Positions 10,035 to 18,785 of a stretch of 23,946 nt of DNA are shown piece by piece; position 1 is the first letter of the stretch; each line of letters begins with the position of its first letter. The translations under genes and the position numbers were made by a program. The stretch spans positions 1-23,946 of IMG/VR virus record IMGVR_UViG_3300023174_000627. One strand, given 5' to 3'. The stretch comes from a virus. The notes beneath the pieces were generated by a model. That model saw nothing but the letters and a program-made list of their open reading frames with translations. It ran no database searches and had not been told where the DNA came from.

Positions 10035-10317
10035 TTTTATTACTACACCATTTGAGTGGTTTGCTAATGTAGTACAGTACTCACTTATATTTATGGCTAT
10101 TATGATGTTAGTATTAACCATAGGTGCAGTAGTTGCAATACCTTTAGGATTAAAACTATTAGGTGTTGCATTTGCTAAAACTATTGTAGTAGAAACATCT
10201 AAAGTATTAAAAGATATAGGTATTACTAACATAGATTTGAAACAGTCAAAAGAGACGCAGAAGATGAAAGCCTATTTAGATCGCAAGGTGGTACCCATAC
10301 TAAGTAAATCAAGTTAG
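10027..10317 (+). CDS. Small membrane protein
   Basis: A protein of about 96 residues. The start is placed at the TTG at 10027, overlapping the previous stop (TTGCTTGA), because GCAGAGG lies six bases upstream. A start at 9961 would overlap the previous gene for most of its length. FANVVQYSLIFMAIMMLVLT and IGAVVAIPLGLKLLGVAFA form one or two transmembrane segments (about residues 12-50). The rest is a basic, soluble tail (SKETQKMKAYLDRKVVP). It is the last gene of the operon, before a strong terminator at 10369-10400. The function is unknown; a membrane-associated early protein is possible. Confidence 0.7.
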   Translation: MLDFITTPFEWFANVVQYSLIFMAIMMLVLTIGAVVAIPLGLKLLGVAFAKTIVVETSKVLKDIGITNIDLKQSKETQKMKAYLDRKVVPILSKSS

Positions 10318-10368
10318 GGGCAGGGGTAGTCCCCTATTCCTAGTTAGATAATTAGACTACACTAAGAG

Positions 10369-10400
10369 AGGTAGTGAGTTATGTGCTCACTATCTTTTTT
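10369..10400 (+). terminator. Rho-independent terminator
   Basis: A 10-bp stem, AGGTAGTGAG/CTCACTATCT (one G-T pair), with a 7-base loop and a run of six Ts. It closes the 9460-10317 operon. Confidence 0.85.
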
Positions 10401-10488
10401 GGTGTTTTTTTTTAAATACATGTATCATACATCTGGACAAAATATTCAGATTTTAGCCTATTTGAGTTTAAAAAATGATTCAGAATTG

Positions 10489-10497
10489 TGATATAAT
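10489..10497 (+). promoter_or_regulatory. Extended -10 TGATATAAT, leaderless start
   Basis: TGATATAAT ends six bases before the ATG at 10504, with no Shine-Dalgarno sequence. It is the first of the leaderless-type start modules on the rightward strand. The 186 bp from 10318 to 10503 hold only this and the terminator. Confidence 0.6.
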
Positions 10498-10503
10498 GGA
10501 TTC

Positions 10504-10593
10504 ATGACCGAAGATAATCCAACGATCAACTGCTGTGTCGAGTGCACATGCAAAGATCCTCATCAATCAAAGCCACCAGTAACAGAAGAGTAA
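10504..10593 (+). CDS. 29-residue CCxxCxC peptide A
   Basis: MTEDNPTINCCVECTCKDPH followed by QSKPPVTEE. The CCVECTCK motif is repeated as CCTDCSCK at the end of the next gene's product, so the two share a metal-binding-like knot, although they are otherwise unlike. It has a perfect leaderless start module. The function is unknown. Confidence 0.6.
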   Translation: MTEDNPTINCCVECTCKDPHQSKPPVTEE

Positions 10594-10594
10594 C

Positions 10595-10762
10595 ATGGGA
10601 ATCCTAGACAATCTAGAAAATGCCTGGGATATAGATTTTCAATTTGAATCTAAGCCTATGTCAACAACTGACAATATGGGAAGACCAACCAAAGAGCCAA
10701 ACCTGGCTGTAAAATTATTTTCAGAAACTTGCTGCACCGATTGTAGTTGCAAAAATGAATAA
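10595..10762 (+). CDS. 55-residue peptide ending in CCxxCxC, B
   Basis: MGILDNLENAWDIDFQFESK, a polar middle, then a C-terminal CCTDCSCKNE. The start lies 1 bp after the stop of peptide A. The acidic N-terminal helix could bind a partner while the Cys knot binds metal; this is inference. Its stop overlaps the next start by 8 bp. Confidence 0.6.
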   Translation: MGILDNLENAWDIDFQFESKPMSTTDNMGRPTKEPNLAVKLFSETCCTDCSCKNE

Positions 10763-10922
10763 CGACGAGTATCAACTAACTCCAGAACAAGCAAAGCAAG
10801 TCTTGCTATTTCAGATTGAGCAGAAACTAAGGTTTGCTATTGCAGATCAAATAGAGAAAAAATTCCACGGTACTTATCATGGTGCTTCACACGACATAGC
10901 AAAGTTTATAAGAAACTCTTAG
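10755..10922 (+). CDS. Hypothetical helical protein, 55 residues
   Basis: MNNDEYQLTPEQAKQVLLFQ, then IEQKLRFAIADQIEKKFHGT and a His-rich turn (YHGASHDIAKFI). It is helical, with no cysteines. The ATG is inside the end of peptide B. The stop overlaps by 4 bp the end of the leftward oxygenase gene, so the two transcription units converge with no visible terminator. Confidence 0.65.
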   Translation: MNNDEYQLTPEQAKQVLLFQIEQKLRFAIADQIEKKFHGTYHGASHDIAKFIRNS

Positions 10923-11518
10923 TAGTACTTATACTCAGTATCTTCTGGTACATATCCAAAAACACTTTCATTTAAGGCTGGATGATGATCTTTGTTTCCA
11001 ATAAAAAATGTTGTTGAACAATATCTAGGCAAGTTACCTATAACCTTGGTTGTTCCATGAAGGTGCTTACCAGAATGAATCAGTAGCGATCTAGCCTTTG
11101 GCTTATGAACGATACCAAGGTTTGGATAAGTAATCTCTCCGCCTTGGTAGTCATCATTATAATAAACAACTATCCCATATCTAGAATAAGTCTTTCTTTC
11201 GTTTGCTTGCTCATTATCCTTGTGGTCATCTGTGTGTGGATACATAAAGTCATTTTCTAAATGCCTTATCAAGTTAATTGGATGCAGCATAAAGCAATCA
11301 TTAACAAGAGTTTCTATTTTTTTATCAATCTCAGTAAAAGCATCTAGTTTATTTTGATTGACTACTTTATCTTTAAAAAAATCTGAGACATATGTATCAT
11401 TTGAAACCCAGTCTGAGTCTTTAAGGTTTGCACAATATGCCAAAACCTTTTCTTGTTGCTCAACTGTTACAAAATCTTCAATCTCATAAATTTCGGGGTA
11501 AAGAAGGTTAACCTTCAT
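10919..11518 (-). CDS. 2OG-Fe(II) oxygenase, prolyl-4-hydroxylase-like
   Basis: A 199-residue protein with the P4Hc-type double-stranded beta-helix pattern. The iron ligands would be H95-x-D97 (PHTDDH) and H154 (KHLHGTTKV), with R165 in NLPRY as the likely 2-oxoglutarate anchor. YGIVVYYNDDYQGGEITYPN and PKARSLLIHSGKHLHG are the strands typical of this family. Such enzymes hydroxylate proline or other residues, or small molecules, using 2-oxoglutarate and oxygen. The substrate here is unknown; the phage's collagen-like and Pro-rich fibres are candidates. It is the last gene of the 10919-12653 leftward operon. The start at 11518 has GGAG seven bases upstream. Confidence 0.85.
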   Translation of the reverse strand: MKVNLLYPEIYEIEDFVTVEQQEKVLAYCANLKDSDWVSNDTYVSDFFKDKVVNQNKLDAFTEIDKKIETLVNDCFMLHPINLIRHLENDFMYPHTDDHKDNEQANERKTYSRYGIVVYYNDDYQGGEITYPNLGIVHKPKARSLLIHSGKHLHGTTKVIGNLPRYCSTTFFIGNKDHHPALNESVFGYVPEDTEYKYY

Positions 11519-11708
11519 CGACTAACTCCCACATACGTATATCAACAAACCCATAGCGAGATAGATCTGCTAACTCTTGGGTGTCTGCCTCAATAACAAG
11601 TCGAATATTTGCCTCAATGTCAAAACCTGGTTTGTACTCTGTTTTGGCATTCTCCAAATAAGACTCTGATATCTTTTCGAGAATCGGACGATACTGATAC
11701 TTAGCCAA
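11508..11708 (-). CDS. Hypothetical protein, 66 residues
   Basis: MAKYQYRPILEKISESYLEN, then IEANIRLVIEADTQELADLS and VDIRMWELVDEG. It looks like an alpha/beta protein with a helix of the form 'ADTQELADLSRYG'. The start is TTG at 11708, overlapping the upstream stop (TTGGCTAA). No family is recognised. It overlaps the oxygenase gene by 11 bp. Confidence 0.7.
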   Translation of the reverse strand: MAKYQYRPILEKISESYLENAKTEYKPGFDIEANIRLVIEADTQELADLSRYGFVDIRMWELVDEG

Positions 11709-11886
11709 TTACTTTGGCCTCTTGTAACTTATCGTAAATATTGCCCAACATAAACACAAGACTTGGCTGACTTTGGTCAATCTGTGCTTTGAGGTCTTCT
11801 TCTTTCATTCCAGCCTGCAAACCTAATGCTAAGTTATCAGCATTAAGGCTTTCCAACATAGTTTTTACTGCTTCGTCTTTTGTCAT
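11701..11886 (-). CDS. Hypothetical acidic helical protein, 61 residues
   Basis: MTKDEAVKTMLESLNADNLA, then LQAGMKEEDLKAQIDQSQPS and a C-terminal helix (MLGNIYDKLQEAKV). It is all helical. Two ATGs compete, at 11892 and 11886. The second is chosen because AAGGA lies six bases before it and it forms an ATGA junction with the upstream stop. The function is unknown. Confidence 0.7.
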   Translation of the reverse strand: MTKDEAVKTMLESLNADNLALGLQAGMKEEDLKAQIDQSQPSLVFMLGNIYDKLQEAKVIG

Positions 11887-12653
11887 ACCCATTCCTTTTC
11901 TTGGTCGTAAGTTACAGAGTACTCCCCTGTAAATATCTCTGCATAAGAGATTATATCTCTATTATACCGTATAACTGTTTCTTTACCAACTTTGTCGCAT
12001 ATGTACTTGCTACCCCTAGTTAGTCTCTCAAACTTCATCCCCTGCCCTTCTAGGGCGTTATTAAGGGTATCCAGATATCTTTCCTTGCCATACCGTTTTG
12101 ATGTAAATGATTGATCTACATAATCAAACCTTGCTTGTGCATCATCTTTTCTTGCAATGTCCGAATTGTCCATTATGTACTGTACTGCAGGATGATTCAT
12201 CCGTGTAGACCAATTTCGCATGTTGTCGCTGTATTTCTCCATGTTCTTTAGAGTTGAGTCAGCGAAAGCCATGCGTATAAGGTCTTGTTCGGAGGTTTGA
12301 ACCTCTGTTGCGAAACTTATCAAAAAAGCGGTTGCGAAAGGAAACTTGTCGCTATAGGTCGTGACGCCAAAGTGAACATTTGGATTAAACGACTCGACTG
12401 ACATACCGTCTTCTATTAGACGCATATGGTTGCCGAGAGATACATACTCTTGCCGATTCATATCACAATCGACGAACAAACATTCCGACGGATCTATATC
12501 CTCGGCGAGACATAAAATATTTTTGTCGTACGAACCTACTATTTTCGAACCGTTAAAACGCTCTAATAATTTTGCGGTCATAAAACCATCCATGTCAGGA
12601 GATATAATAAGATTCTTAGAATACTCCAGTGTGTTGAGTATGTCTGTTTTCAT
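11883..12653 (-). CDS. DHH-like putative phosphoesterase
   Basis: A 256-residue protein. Its N-terminal part carries spaced Asp motifs like those of the DHH/RecJ superfamily: LIISPDMDGFMTAKLL (D20, D22, G23; compare RecJ 'DxDG'), CLFVDCDMN (D62, D64) and LGNHMRLIED (H76, where DHH proteins have Asp-His-His). The third motif is NHM rather than DHH, so activity is uncertain. If active it might cut nucleic acid or a nucleotide second messenger. It is the first gene of the leftward operon. Its ATG is six bases from TATATT, a leaderless start on the minus strand. Confidence 0.6.
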   Translation of the reverse strand: MKTDILNTLEYSKNLIISPDMDGFMTAKLLERFNGSKIVGSYDKNILCLAEDIDPSECLFVDCDMNRQEYVSLGNHMRLIEDGMSVESFNPNVHFGVTTYSDKFPFATAFLISFATEVQTSEQDLIRMAFADSTLKNMEKYSDNMRNWSTRMNHPAVQYIMDNSDIARKDDAQARFDYVDQSFTSKRYGKERYLDTLNNALEGQGMKFERLTRGSKYICDKVGKETVIRYNRDIISYAEIFTGEYSVTYDQEKEWV

Positions 12654-12659
12654 TTGTTA

Positions 12660-12676
12660 AATATACCCCTTATAAT
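12660..12676. promoter_or_regulatory. Divergent back-to-back promoters
   Basis: Minus strand: TATATT (12665-12660), six bases, then ATG of the 11883-12653 gene. Plus strand: TATAAT (12671-12676), nine bases before the ATG of the holin-like gene. Only 32 bp separate the two starts. Confidence 0.6.
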
Positions 12677-12685
12677 AATGTTACT

Positions 12686-12952
12686 ATGACAATCCAAGAC
12701 TGGGCTTCCCTAATTGTAGCCATTCTTACAATTGTATCATCAATTGCCTTTGGAATCAAGTGGCTTGTCAAACATTATCTCGTCGAACTTAAACCGAATT
12801 CTGGATCATCGATGAAAGACCAAATTTCAAGATTAGAGAATTCTTTAGATGACCAAAGAATTGATTCAGAAAGATCCAGAGATCGCCAAGAAAAGAAACT
12901 TGACGACATGTATAAAATGTTGCTTGATCATATCGCTAACACTAAAAAATAA
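12686..12952 (+). CDS. Holin-like membrane/coiled-coil protein
   Basis: An 88-residue protein with one N-terminal transmembrane segment (about residues 7-27, SLIVAILTIVSSIAFGIKWL) and a highly charged C-terminal coiled coil (ISRLENSLDDQRIDSERSRD ... KKLDDMYKMLLDH). This layout matches DUF2746-type proteins of mycobacteriophages, some of which are proposed holins. A holin would form pores that let the lysin reach the cell wall, but a membrane anchor for another complex is also possible. It stands alone between divergent promoters and a terminator. Confidence 0.6.
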   Translation: MTIQDWASLIVAILTIVSSIAFGIKWLVKHYLVELKPNSGSSMKDQISRLENSLDDQRIDSERSRDRQEKKLDDMYKMLLDHIANTKK

Positions 12953-12986
12953 TTTGCTATATACTATATATAAAGATAGTTTTTAA

Positions 12987-13009
12987 AACTATAAAGATAG
13001 TTCTTTTTT
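12987..13009 (+). terminator. Weak Rho-independent terminator
   Basis: A 6-bp A/T stem, AACTAT/ATAGTT, with a four-base loop and then C and six Ts, 35 bp after the holin-like gene. The stem is weak but the T-run is good. Confidence 0.55.
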
Positions 13010-13066
13010 CTTATATATTTAAAGTATACACTATCCCTAATCTGGCTAAAATAGACTTATGGTAAC

Positions 13067-13119
13067 AAATCGGACATTCCTTATTATAACAATTTTATAA
13101 CTTTAAATATCATGTCCGT
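13067..13119. promoter_or_regulatory. AAATCGGACATT and inverted CGGACAT/ATGTCCG
   Basis: AAATCGGACATT (13067-13078) is the motif found beside CRP-like sites at 1295, 7428 and 9014. Its core CGGACAT (13071-13077) is mirrored by ATGTCCG about 35 bp downstream. It lies upstream of the first virion gene. Confidence 0.4.
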
Positions 13120-13130
13120 TTTGTCTATTA

Positions 13131-13200
13131 TGGTATAATTTATTTGTTGGCTAATACCTTGGTTTGTCCTATACCCACCAACCCTGGTATTAGTCAATTT
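13131..13200 (+). ncRNA. Possible short hairpin RNA or attenuator
   Basis: An extended -10 TGGTATAAT (13131-13139) is followed within about 12 nt by a hairpin: CTAATACC (13151-13158) pairs with GGTATTAG (13186-13193), and inside it TTGGT (13159-13163) pairs with ACCAA (13177-13181). TCAATTTTT follows. A second TGGTATAAT lies directly downstream for the 13219 gene. A short transcript ending at 13200 is possible. The region 12953-13218 has no protein gene. Confidence 0.35.
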
Positions 13201-13203
13201 TTA

Positions 13204-13212
13204 TGGTATAAT
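13204..13212 (+). promoter_or_regulatory. Extended -10 TGGTATAAT, leaderless start
   Basis: TGGTATAAT ends six bases before the ATG at 13219, with no ribosome site between them. Confidence 0.65.
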
Positions 13213-13218
13213 CACAGT

Positions 13219-13614
13219 ATGCCTATTCACTCTTCTCTTGCTTTTGGTGCCGATCCAGTCACTATGCAATGGAGCGTTGTTAGAGGAGATACTGGAACTC
13301 TGAGAGTAGAGTTTTATGAGGATAATGAAGTAGATTATTACGATACTACCGACTGGTCTTTTAGAGCAACTGCTTATGATCAATCTGGTAACGTTTTGGA
13401 TGCCCTCGAATGTGAGCCTGGCGTAGGATTTGTCGATATTACAGCCTACCCATCGGTTACAAAAAATTGGGGACTAAAATACTCCTCAGTTGTGGCTCAA
13501 TTACCATTTGATCTACAAGTAACAATTCCAGAACTAATTGAAGACACTGTTTGGACTCCTGTAATTGGAACCATACAAGTATTAGGCGACATTACACCAG
13601 GGGGTACACTATAA
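13219..13614 (+). CDS. Baseplate/tail protein, VVRGD family copy 1
   Basis: A 131-residue beta-rich protein. AFGADPVTMQWSVVRGDTGT near the N terminus aligns with ALGAAPPEIRWTVVRGDSAA of the 22883-23266 product, and both continue with a strand and a 'DW' motif (TTDWSF against LEDWQV). They are paralogues, resembling the N-terminal domains of baseplate upper proteins that begin with a 'RGD-xxF' strand. It is the first gene of the rightward virion block. The start is ATG at 13219, six bases after TATAAT; an upstream TTG at 13144 would read through a hairpin and is rejected. The end overlaps the next ATG (TAATG). Confidence 0.7.
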   Translation: MPIHSSLAFGADPVTMQWSVVRGDTGTLRVEFYEDNEVDYYDTTDWSFRATAYDQSGNVLDALECEPGVGFVDITAYPSVTKNWGLKYSSVVAQLPFDLQVTIPELIEDTVWTPVIGTIQVLGDITPGGTL

Positions 13615-14708
13615 TGGCAGTTATTAAGATTGTTCCAATGCCAGGCGCAGTTGGAGACAAGGGAGACGAAGGACCCGTAGGCCCTCAAGGTCCGCAAGGG
13701 CCAGCAGGACAAAATGGTTTGCCAGGTACACCTGCTCTATGGTCATATCAAGGTGCATACAACCCTGCTGCTGCATATGCAGTTGGAGATGTCGTAGTTT
13801 ATCAAGGACAACTTTATTATACAAAGTCAGTAACAACTGCTGGAACACTTCCAACCAATACAGTTAAGTTTGATTTGATTGCAGCAAAGGGTGCAGATGG
13901 TACAAACGGTACAAACGGTACAAACGGTACAAATGGTACTAATGGTGCAGATTTTGGAATTTATTATTTAGGAAACTATAATCCATCTTCTGGTTATGTT
14001 CCAAACATTGCAGTAGTTAGAGGATCAGACGGACAACTATATCTTGCTAAAGCAAGTGGACAACTTGGAGATCCAGTTGGAAACACTGCACAATGGGAAG
14101 TTTGGATTCCTAAAGGACAAGACGGAGCACCAGGAGCAACTCCATTTACAATAGTAGGTGCATATGATAACGGTGCATCTTACAATTTAGGAATTGCTGT
14201 TTATTATAATGGCGGAACATATGTAAGAACTGGTAATCCACTTAATCCTGGATACCCTCCAACTTTAGGTGCTGTTAATGAATCATGGACTCCTATTGCA
14301 GAAAAGGGTGAACCAGGAACTGATGTGTTTGCTGAAGATGGAACTTTGTATGGACCTACTAATTTTGGTGGACTTAAAGTTTTGGGAATTATAAATTCAG
14401 GAGATAATGATCTTGGTCTATATGCTAACGATGCAAATATAATTCTGCAAACTGCAGATGGAAAAGTAGACATTGTTGCACCTGAAGTTAACATTGTCTC
14501 AAATGTAGTGCCATCATCATTCAATATTAATACTTATCTTGGCGCTTCAGTCAATAGCAATAGGACTTCAACTTATGCAGTCGAAGACAAGGTTGTTGCA
14601 ACTCTTGGAGATTTGCCAACGGGAGCAACAGGAACATTCGAAACTCCAGACAGTAAATTAGTTACAGTTACTAATGGAATCATTACATCTATAGATTCTT
14701 TGACTTAA
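13614..14708 (+). CDS. Collagen-like tail fibre with CBM5/12-like repeats
   Basis: A 364-residue fibre protein. Residues 11-40 are Gly-X-Y collagen-like (GPVGPQGPQGPAGQNGLPG). Three repeats follow that resemble carbohydrate-binding modules of the CBM5/12 type: about 44-70 (YQGAYNPAAAYAVGDVVVYQ), 118-145 (YLGNYNPSSGYVPN) and 181-205 (VGAYDNGASYNLGIAVYYNG). Between the first two lies a run of (GTN) triplets (residues 95-111), encoded by 9-bp repeats. A further Gly-rich linker (GEPGTD) precedes a C-terminal part with beta features. It probably binds a host surface glycan. The start is ATG at 13614; an ORF start 63 bp upstream lies inside the previous gene. Confidence 0.8.
   Translation: MAVIKIVPMPGAVGDKGDEGPVGPQGPQGPAGQNGLPGTPALWSYQGAYNPAAAYAVGDVVVYQGQLYYTKSVTTAGTLPTNTVKFDLIAAKGADGTNGTNGTNGTNGTNGADFGIYYLGNYNPSSGYVPNIAVVRGSDGQLYLAKASGQLGDPVGNTAQWEVWIPKGQDGAPGATPFTIVGAYDNGASYNLGIAVYYNGGTYVRTGNPLNPGYPPTLGAVNESWTPIAEKGEPGTDVFAEDGTLYGPTNFGGLKVLGIINSGDNDLGLYANDANIILQTADGKVDIVAPEVNIVSNVVPSSFNINTYLGASVNSNRTSTYAVEDKVVATLGDLPTGATGTFETPDSKLVTVTNGIITSIDSLT
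13897..13945 (+). repeat. Tandem 9-bp repeats encoding GTN
   Basis: About five near-identical 9-bp units of the form GGTACAAAC / GGTACTAAT encode Gly-Thr-Asn. Such a run may expand or contract by slippage and change fibre length. Confidence 0.7.
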
Positions 14709-14716
14709 TATAGTGA

Positions 14717-14722
14717 GATAAT
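14717..14722 (+). promoter_or_regulatory. -10 box GATAAT, leaderless start
   Basis: GATAAT ends six bases before the ATG at 14729 (GTGAGATAAT), a variant of the TATAAT-N6-ATG module. Confidence 0.5.
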
Positions 14723-14728
14723 ATCACC

Positions 14729-15460
14729 ATGGCCGTTTCTAAATCTATGGATTTCCCAGGTGCAAAAAAATCTTCTTATGCTGCACAAGTAGAACAAAGT
14801 CAGGCATTTCCTACTGTAGATAATGCTCTTTCATTTCTTCCAGTCCCTGGCCCAGTTGGACCACAAGGACCTGCAGGTAGAGATGGTAGAAATGGAGAAC
14901 AAGGATTACAGGGGCCACAAGGAGAACCTGGCCCTAAAGGAGATCGTGGTCCAGCAGGAGTCAATGGACAAAGTTCCTTATCATCTTCAGGACAGCAAGC
15001 AGGATGGGCCTCATACACAAATACTATTGACAAACCAACAAAACTTGGTATCTCTCAAGGAGATGATGGTTGGGTAACTCTTATATTAGACACAAAAGAT
15101 AAAAGTCAAAATGAAAAATATCTTCCAGAAGGCTGTACTAGTCTTTGGAATAGCCACCAGAGAGCCCTAAACTTCCACGGTATAAAAGAAGGCTCCCAAG
15201 TATCAGTAACATACAACTTTGAACTAACAACATATAGTTCAAATACAGAGGTTTGGCTAAGAACCTATTTTGCAACCAATGATCAGGAGTTTGTTCAGTT
15301 TGTAGGATCCTTAAAGTATCAGAATACATACAACCTTTCAGTTACCCAAAAAATCTTTATTGAAAACCATGCCATGTGGGGTAACGGAGCAGTCCCTCAA
15401 ATTAGAACAGACTTTGATGCTTCCGTAATCTTCAATTCTGTCTACGTCAGCGTGGTATAA
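14729..15460 (+). CDS. Collagen-like tail protein with C-terminal beta domain
   Basis: A 243-residue protein. Residues about 41-80 are 13 continuous Gly-X-Y triplets (GPVGPQGPAGRDGRNGEQGL onward). Before them is a 40-residue N-terminal part that probably attaches to the tail. After them, about 95-243, is a globular, strand-rich domain (DDGWVTLILDTKD ... SVTYNFELTTYSSNTEVWLR), like a jelly-roll found at the ends of phage fibres. It ends in VV, with the stop codon inside the next -10 box. Proline in the Y position of the triplets would be the expected target of a prolyl hydroxylase; no such activity is shown. Confidence 0.75.
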   Translation: MAVSKSMDFPGAKKSSYAAQVEQSQAFPTVDNALSFLPVPGPVGPQGPAGRDGRNGEQGLQGPQGEPGPKGDRGPAGVNGQSSLSSSGQQAGWASYTNTIDKPTKLGISQGDDGWVTLILDTKDKSQNEKYLPEGCTSLWNSHQRALNFHGIKEGSQVSVTYNFELTTYSSNTEVWLRTYFATNDQEFVQFVGSLKYQNTYNLSVTQKIFIENHAMWGNGAVPQIRTDFDASVIFNSVYVSVV

Positions 15461-15461
15461 T
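15453..15461 (+). promoter_or_regulatory. Extended -10 TGGTATAAT, leaderless start
   Basis: TGGTATAAT overlaps the stop codon of the preceding gene (GTG GTA TAA) and ends six bases before the ATG at 15468. Confidence 0.65.
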
Positions 15462-15467
15462 AAAACC

Positions 15468-15920
15468 ATGGCATTTCCAGCAACCTATGACTTTAACTAC
15501 TATAAGGGTGACACCTTTGAGTTTCGTATCTACCCGAAAAAGAACGATGGAACGGTTTTTGACCTAAGCACTTTCTATATTCCAACAAACTATGCCAACA
15601 CTCCAGATGATGTAACAGATACTGTTGCTCCCTATGATAGTGCTCAGTTTACTATTGCAAATGTTCGTGGTTCAGCAGGAGTCCCAATTAAATGTTTTGC
15701 TAGAGTATCAGATGACAATACTTTTGTCCAGTGTGCAATTAGACCTGCAGAGGGAAATCAATTAGTTGCTGGAACAGAATATGTGTATGACGTTGAAGTT
15801 AAAAAGCCATCAGGATTGTCTGGCACTGGAAGTTATGAAGTTGTCCAGACATTACTAACTGGCAAAATAACAATTACAGATCAGGTTACAGGCGCAACGT
15901 CTGCAACATCAGGTGCTTAA
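15468..15920 (+). CDS. Baseplate-like tail protein, KGDTFEF type
   Basis: A 150-residue beta-rich protein, MAFPATYDFNYYKGDTFEFR, then YPKKNDGTVFDLSTFYIPTN. The KGDTFEFRIYPKKNDGTVFDLS pattern is of the type 'GDTF--x--DG-P-DL', common in N-terminal baseplate/tail adaptor domains, and distantly resembles the two VVRGD proteins. A Thr/Ser/Ala-rich C terminus follows. It is the third tail protein of the block, and its end overlaps the next start (TAATG). Confidence 0.7.
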   Translation: MAFPATYDFNYYKGDTFEFRIYPKKNDGTVFDLSTFYIPTNYANTPDDVTDTVAPYDSAQFTIANVRGSAGVPIKCFARVSDDNTFVQCAIRPAEGNQLVAGTEYVYDVEVKKPSGLSGTGSYEVVQTLLTGKITITDQVTGATSATSGA

Positions 15921-16516
15921 TGGCAGACATCCTTTTATCAAATGACGACCTAACAGTCTTTGGTGGACCAGAAACAATTAGTCTTGATTTAGATATAGGA
16001 CCACAGGGTGATCGTGGAAGTATTATCGTGGGATCAAATGGAAATCCACAAGATGCTAATGTAAATGCTGCAATAGTTCAAAGCCTTCAGGCATTAGATG
16101 TTGCAATTGATTACAATCCAGCCTCTACAACATACAAGACAGTTTTTCAAAGAGTAGCAACAGCAACGGGAACACAATGGACTCAAATGTTCAACCTAAA
16201 GACAGACTACTATTCTTCAATTAAAGATGCTACTGCTGTTAATGGAACACTAGCCATAACACCAATAAATGTTGCAGATATTTACGGATCATCTGGAGTA
16301 ACAGCAGCAACATCAGATGCATTCAATATTCAGTACTCAATATCATCTTCAGACGCTGCTGGTCCTTTAGCAACAACTCTTTTAGTAAAGCCACTTATAA
16401 CTAGTCAAGGCTTTTTGGCACTACCACTTGAAATAAAGGGTGTAGAATATATTGATGACGCTTGGCAGCCTATGGCTGGTCCAAAGCGTGTTCATTTATT
16501 TATTACAGTGGTATAA
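15920..16516 (+). CDS. Virion-associated protein with short Gly-X-Y stretch
   Basis: A 198-residue protein, MADILLSNDDLTVFGGPETI, with a short GPQGDRG motif (about residues 28-34) and then a mostly beta, Ser/Thr-rich body (SQGFLALPLEIKGVEYIDDA). It ends LFITVV with the stop in a TATAAT box. The composition and place suggest a tail or fibre component; no family is recognised. It begins at an ATG sharing one base with the previous stop. Confidence 0.65.
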   Translation: MADILLSNDDLTVFGGPETISLDLDIGPQGDRGSIIVGSNGNPQDANVNAAIVQSLQALDVAIDYNPASTTYKTVFQRVATATGTQWTQMFNLKTDYYSSIKDATAVNGTLAITPINVADIYGSSGVTAATSDAFNIQYSISSSDAAGPLATTLLVKPLITSQGFLALPLEIKGVEYIDDAWQPMAGPKRVHLFITVV

Positions 16517-16527
16517 TGACAAGAGGT
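16509..16527 (+). promoter_or_regulatory. Extended -10 TGGTATAAT with AGAGGTG
   Basis: TGGTATAAT (16509-16517) overlaps the stop of the preceding gene. Here 18 bases, including AGAGGTG (16522-16528), separate it from the GTG at 16536, so the fibre gene probably uses a ribosome site, unlike its neighbours. Confidence 0.5.
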
Positions 16528-16535
16528 GATTTATA

Positions 16536-18740
<2,205 letters not shown>

Positions 18741-18749
18741 TCTGTAGTG

Positions 18750-18779
18750 TATAATAGAATAAAACAACTATAGAAGGAG
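18750..18779 (+). promoter_or_regulatory. TATAAT plus strong ribosome site
   Basis: TATAAT (18750-18755) is followed by a leader and GAAGGAG (18773-18779) seven bases before the ATG at 18786. This marks a new transcription unit for the 18786-21634 operon with a conventional leader, unlike the virion genes. Confidence 0.6.
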
Positions 18780-18785
18780 ATATAA

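Noticed and set aside
13144-13218. Upstream in-frame extension of the first virion gene (TTG at 13144)
   Set aside because: The frame crosses a hairpin and a second promoter; ATG at 13219 has the TATAAT-N6-ATG module, and its N terminus aligns with its paralogue.
14800-15033. Minus-strand ORF rich in Gly and Pro opposite the collagen-like gene
   Set aside because: Gly-Pro codons read as Gly-Pro-rich on the other strand, so this is a shadow of the Gly-X-Y stretch.
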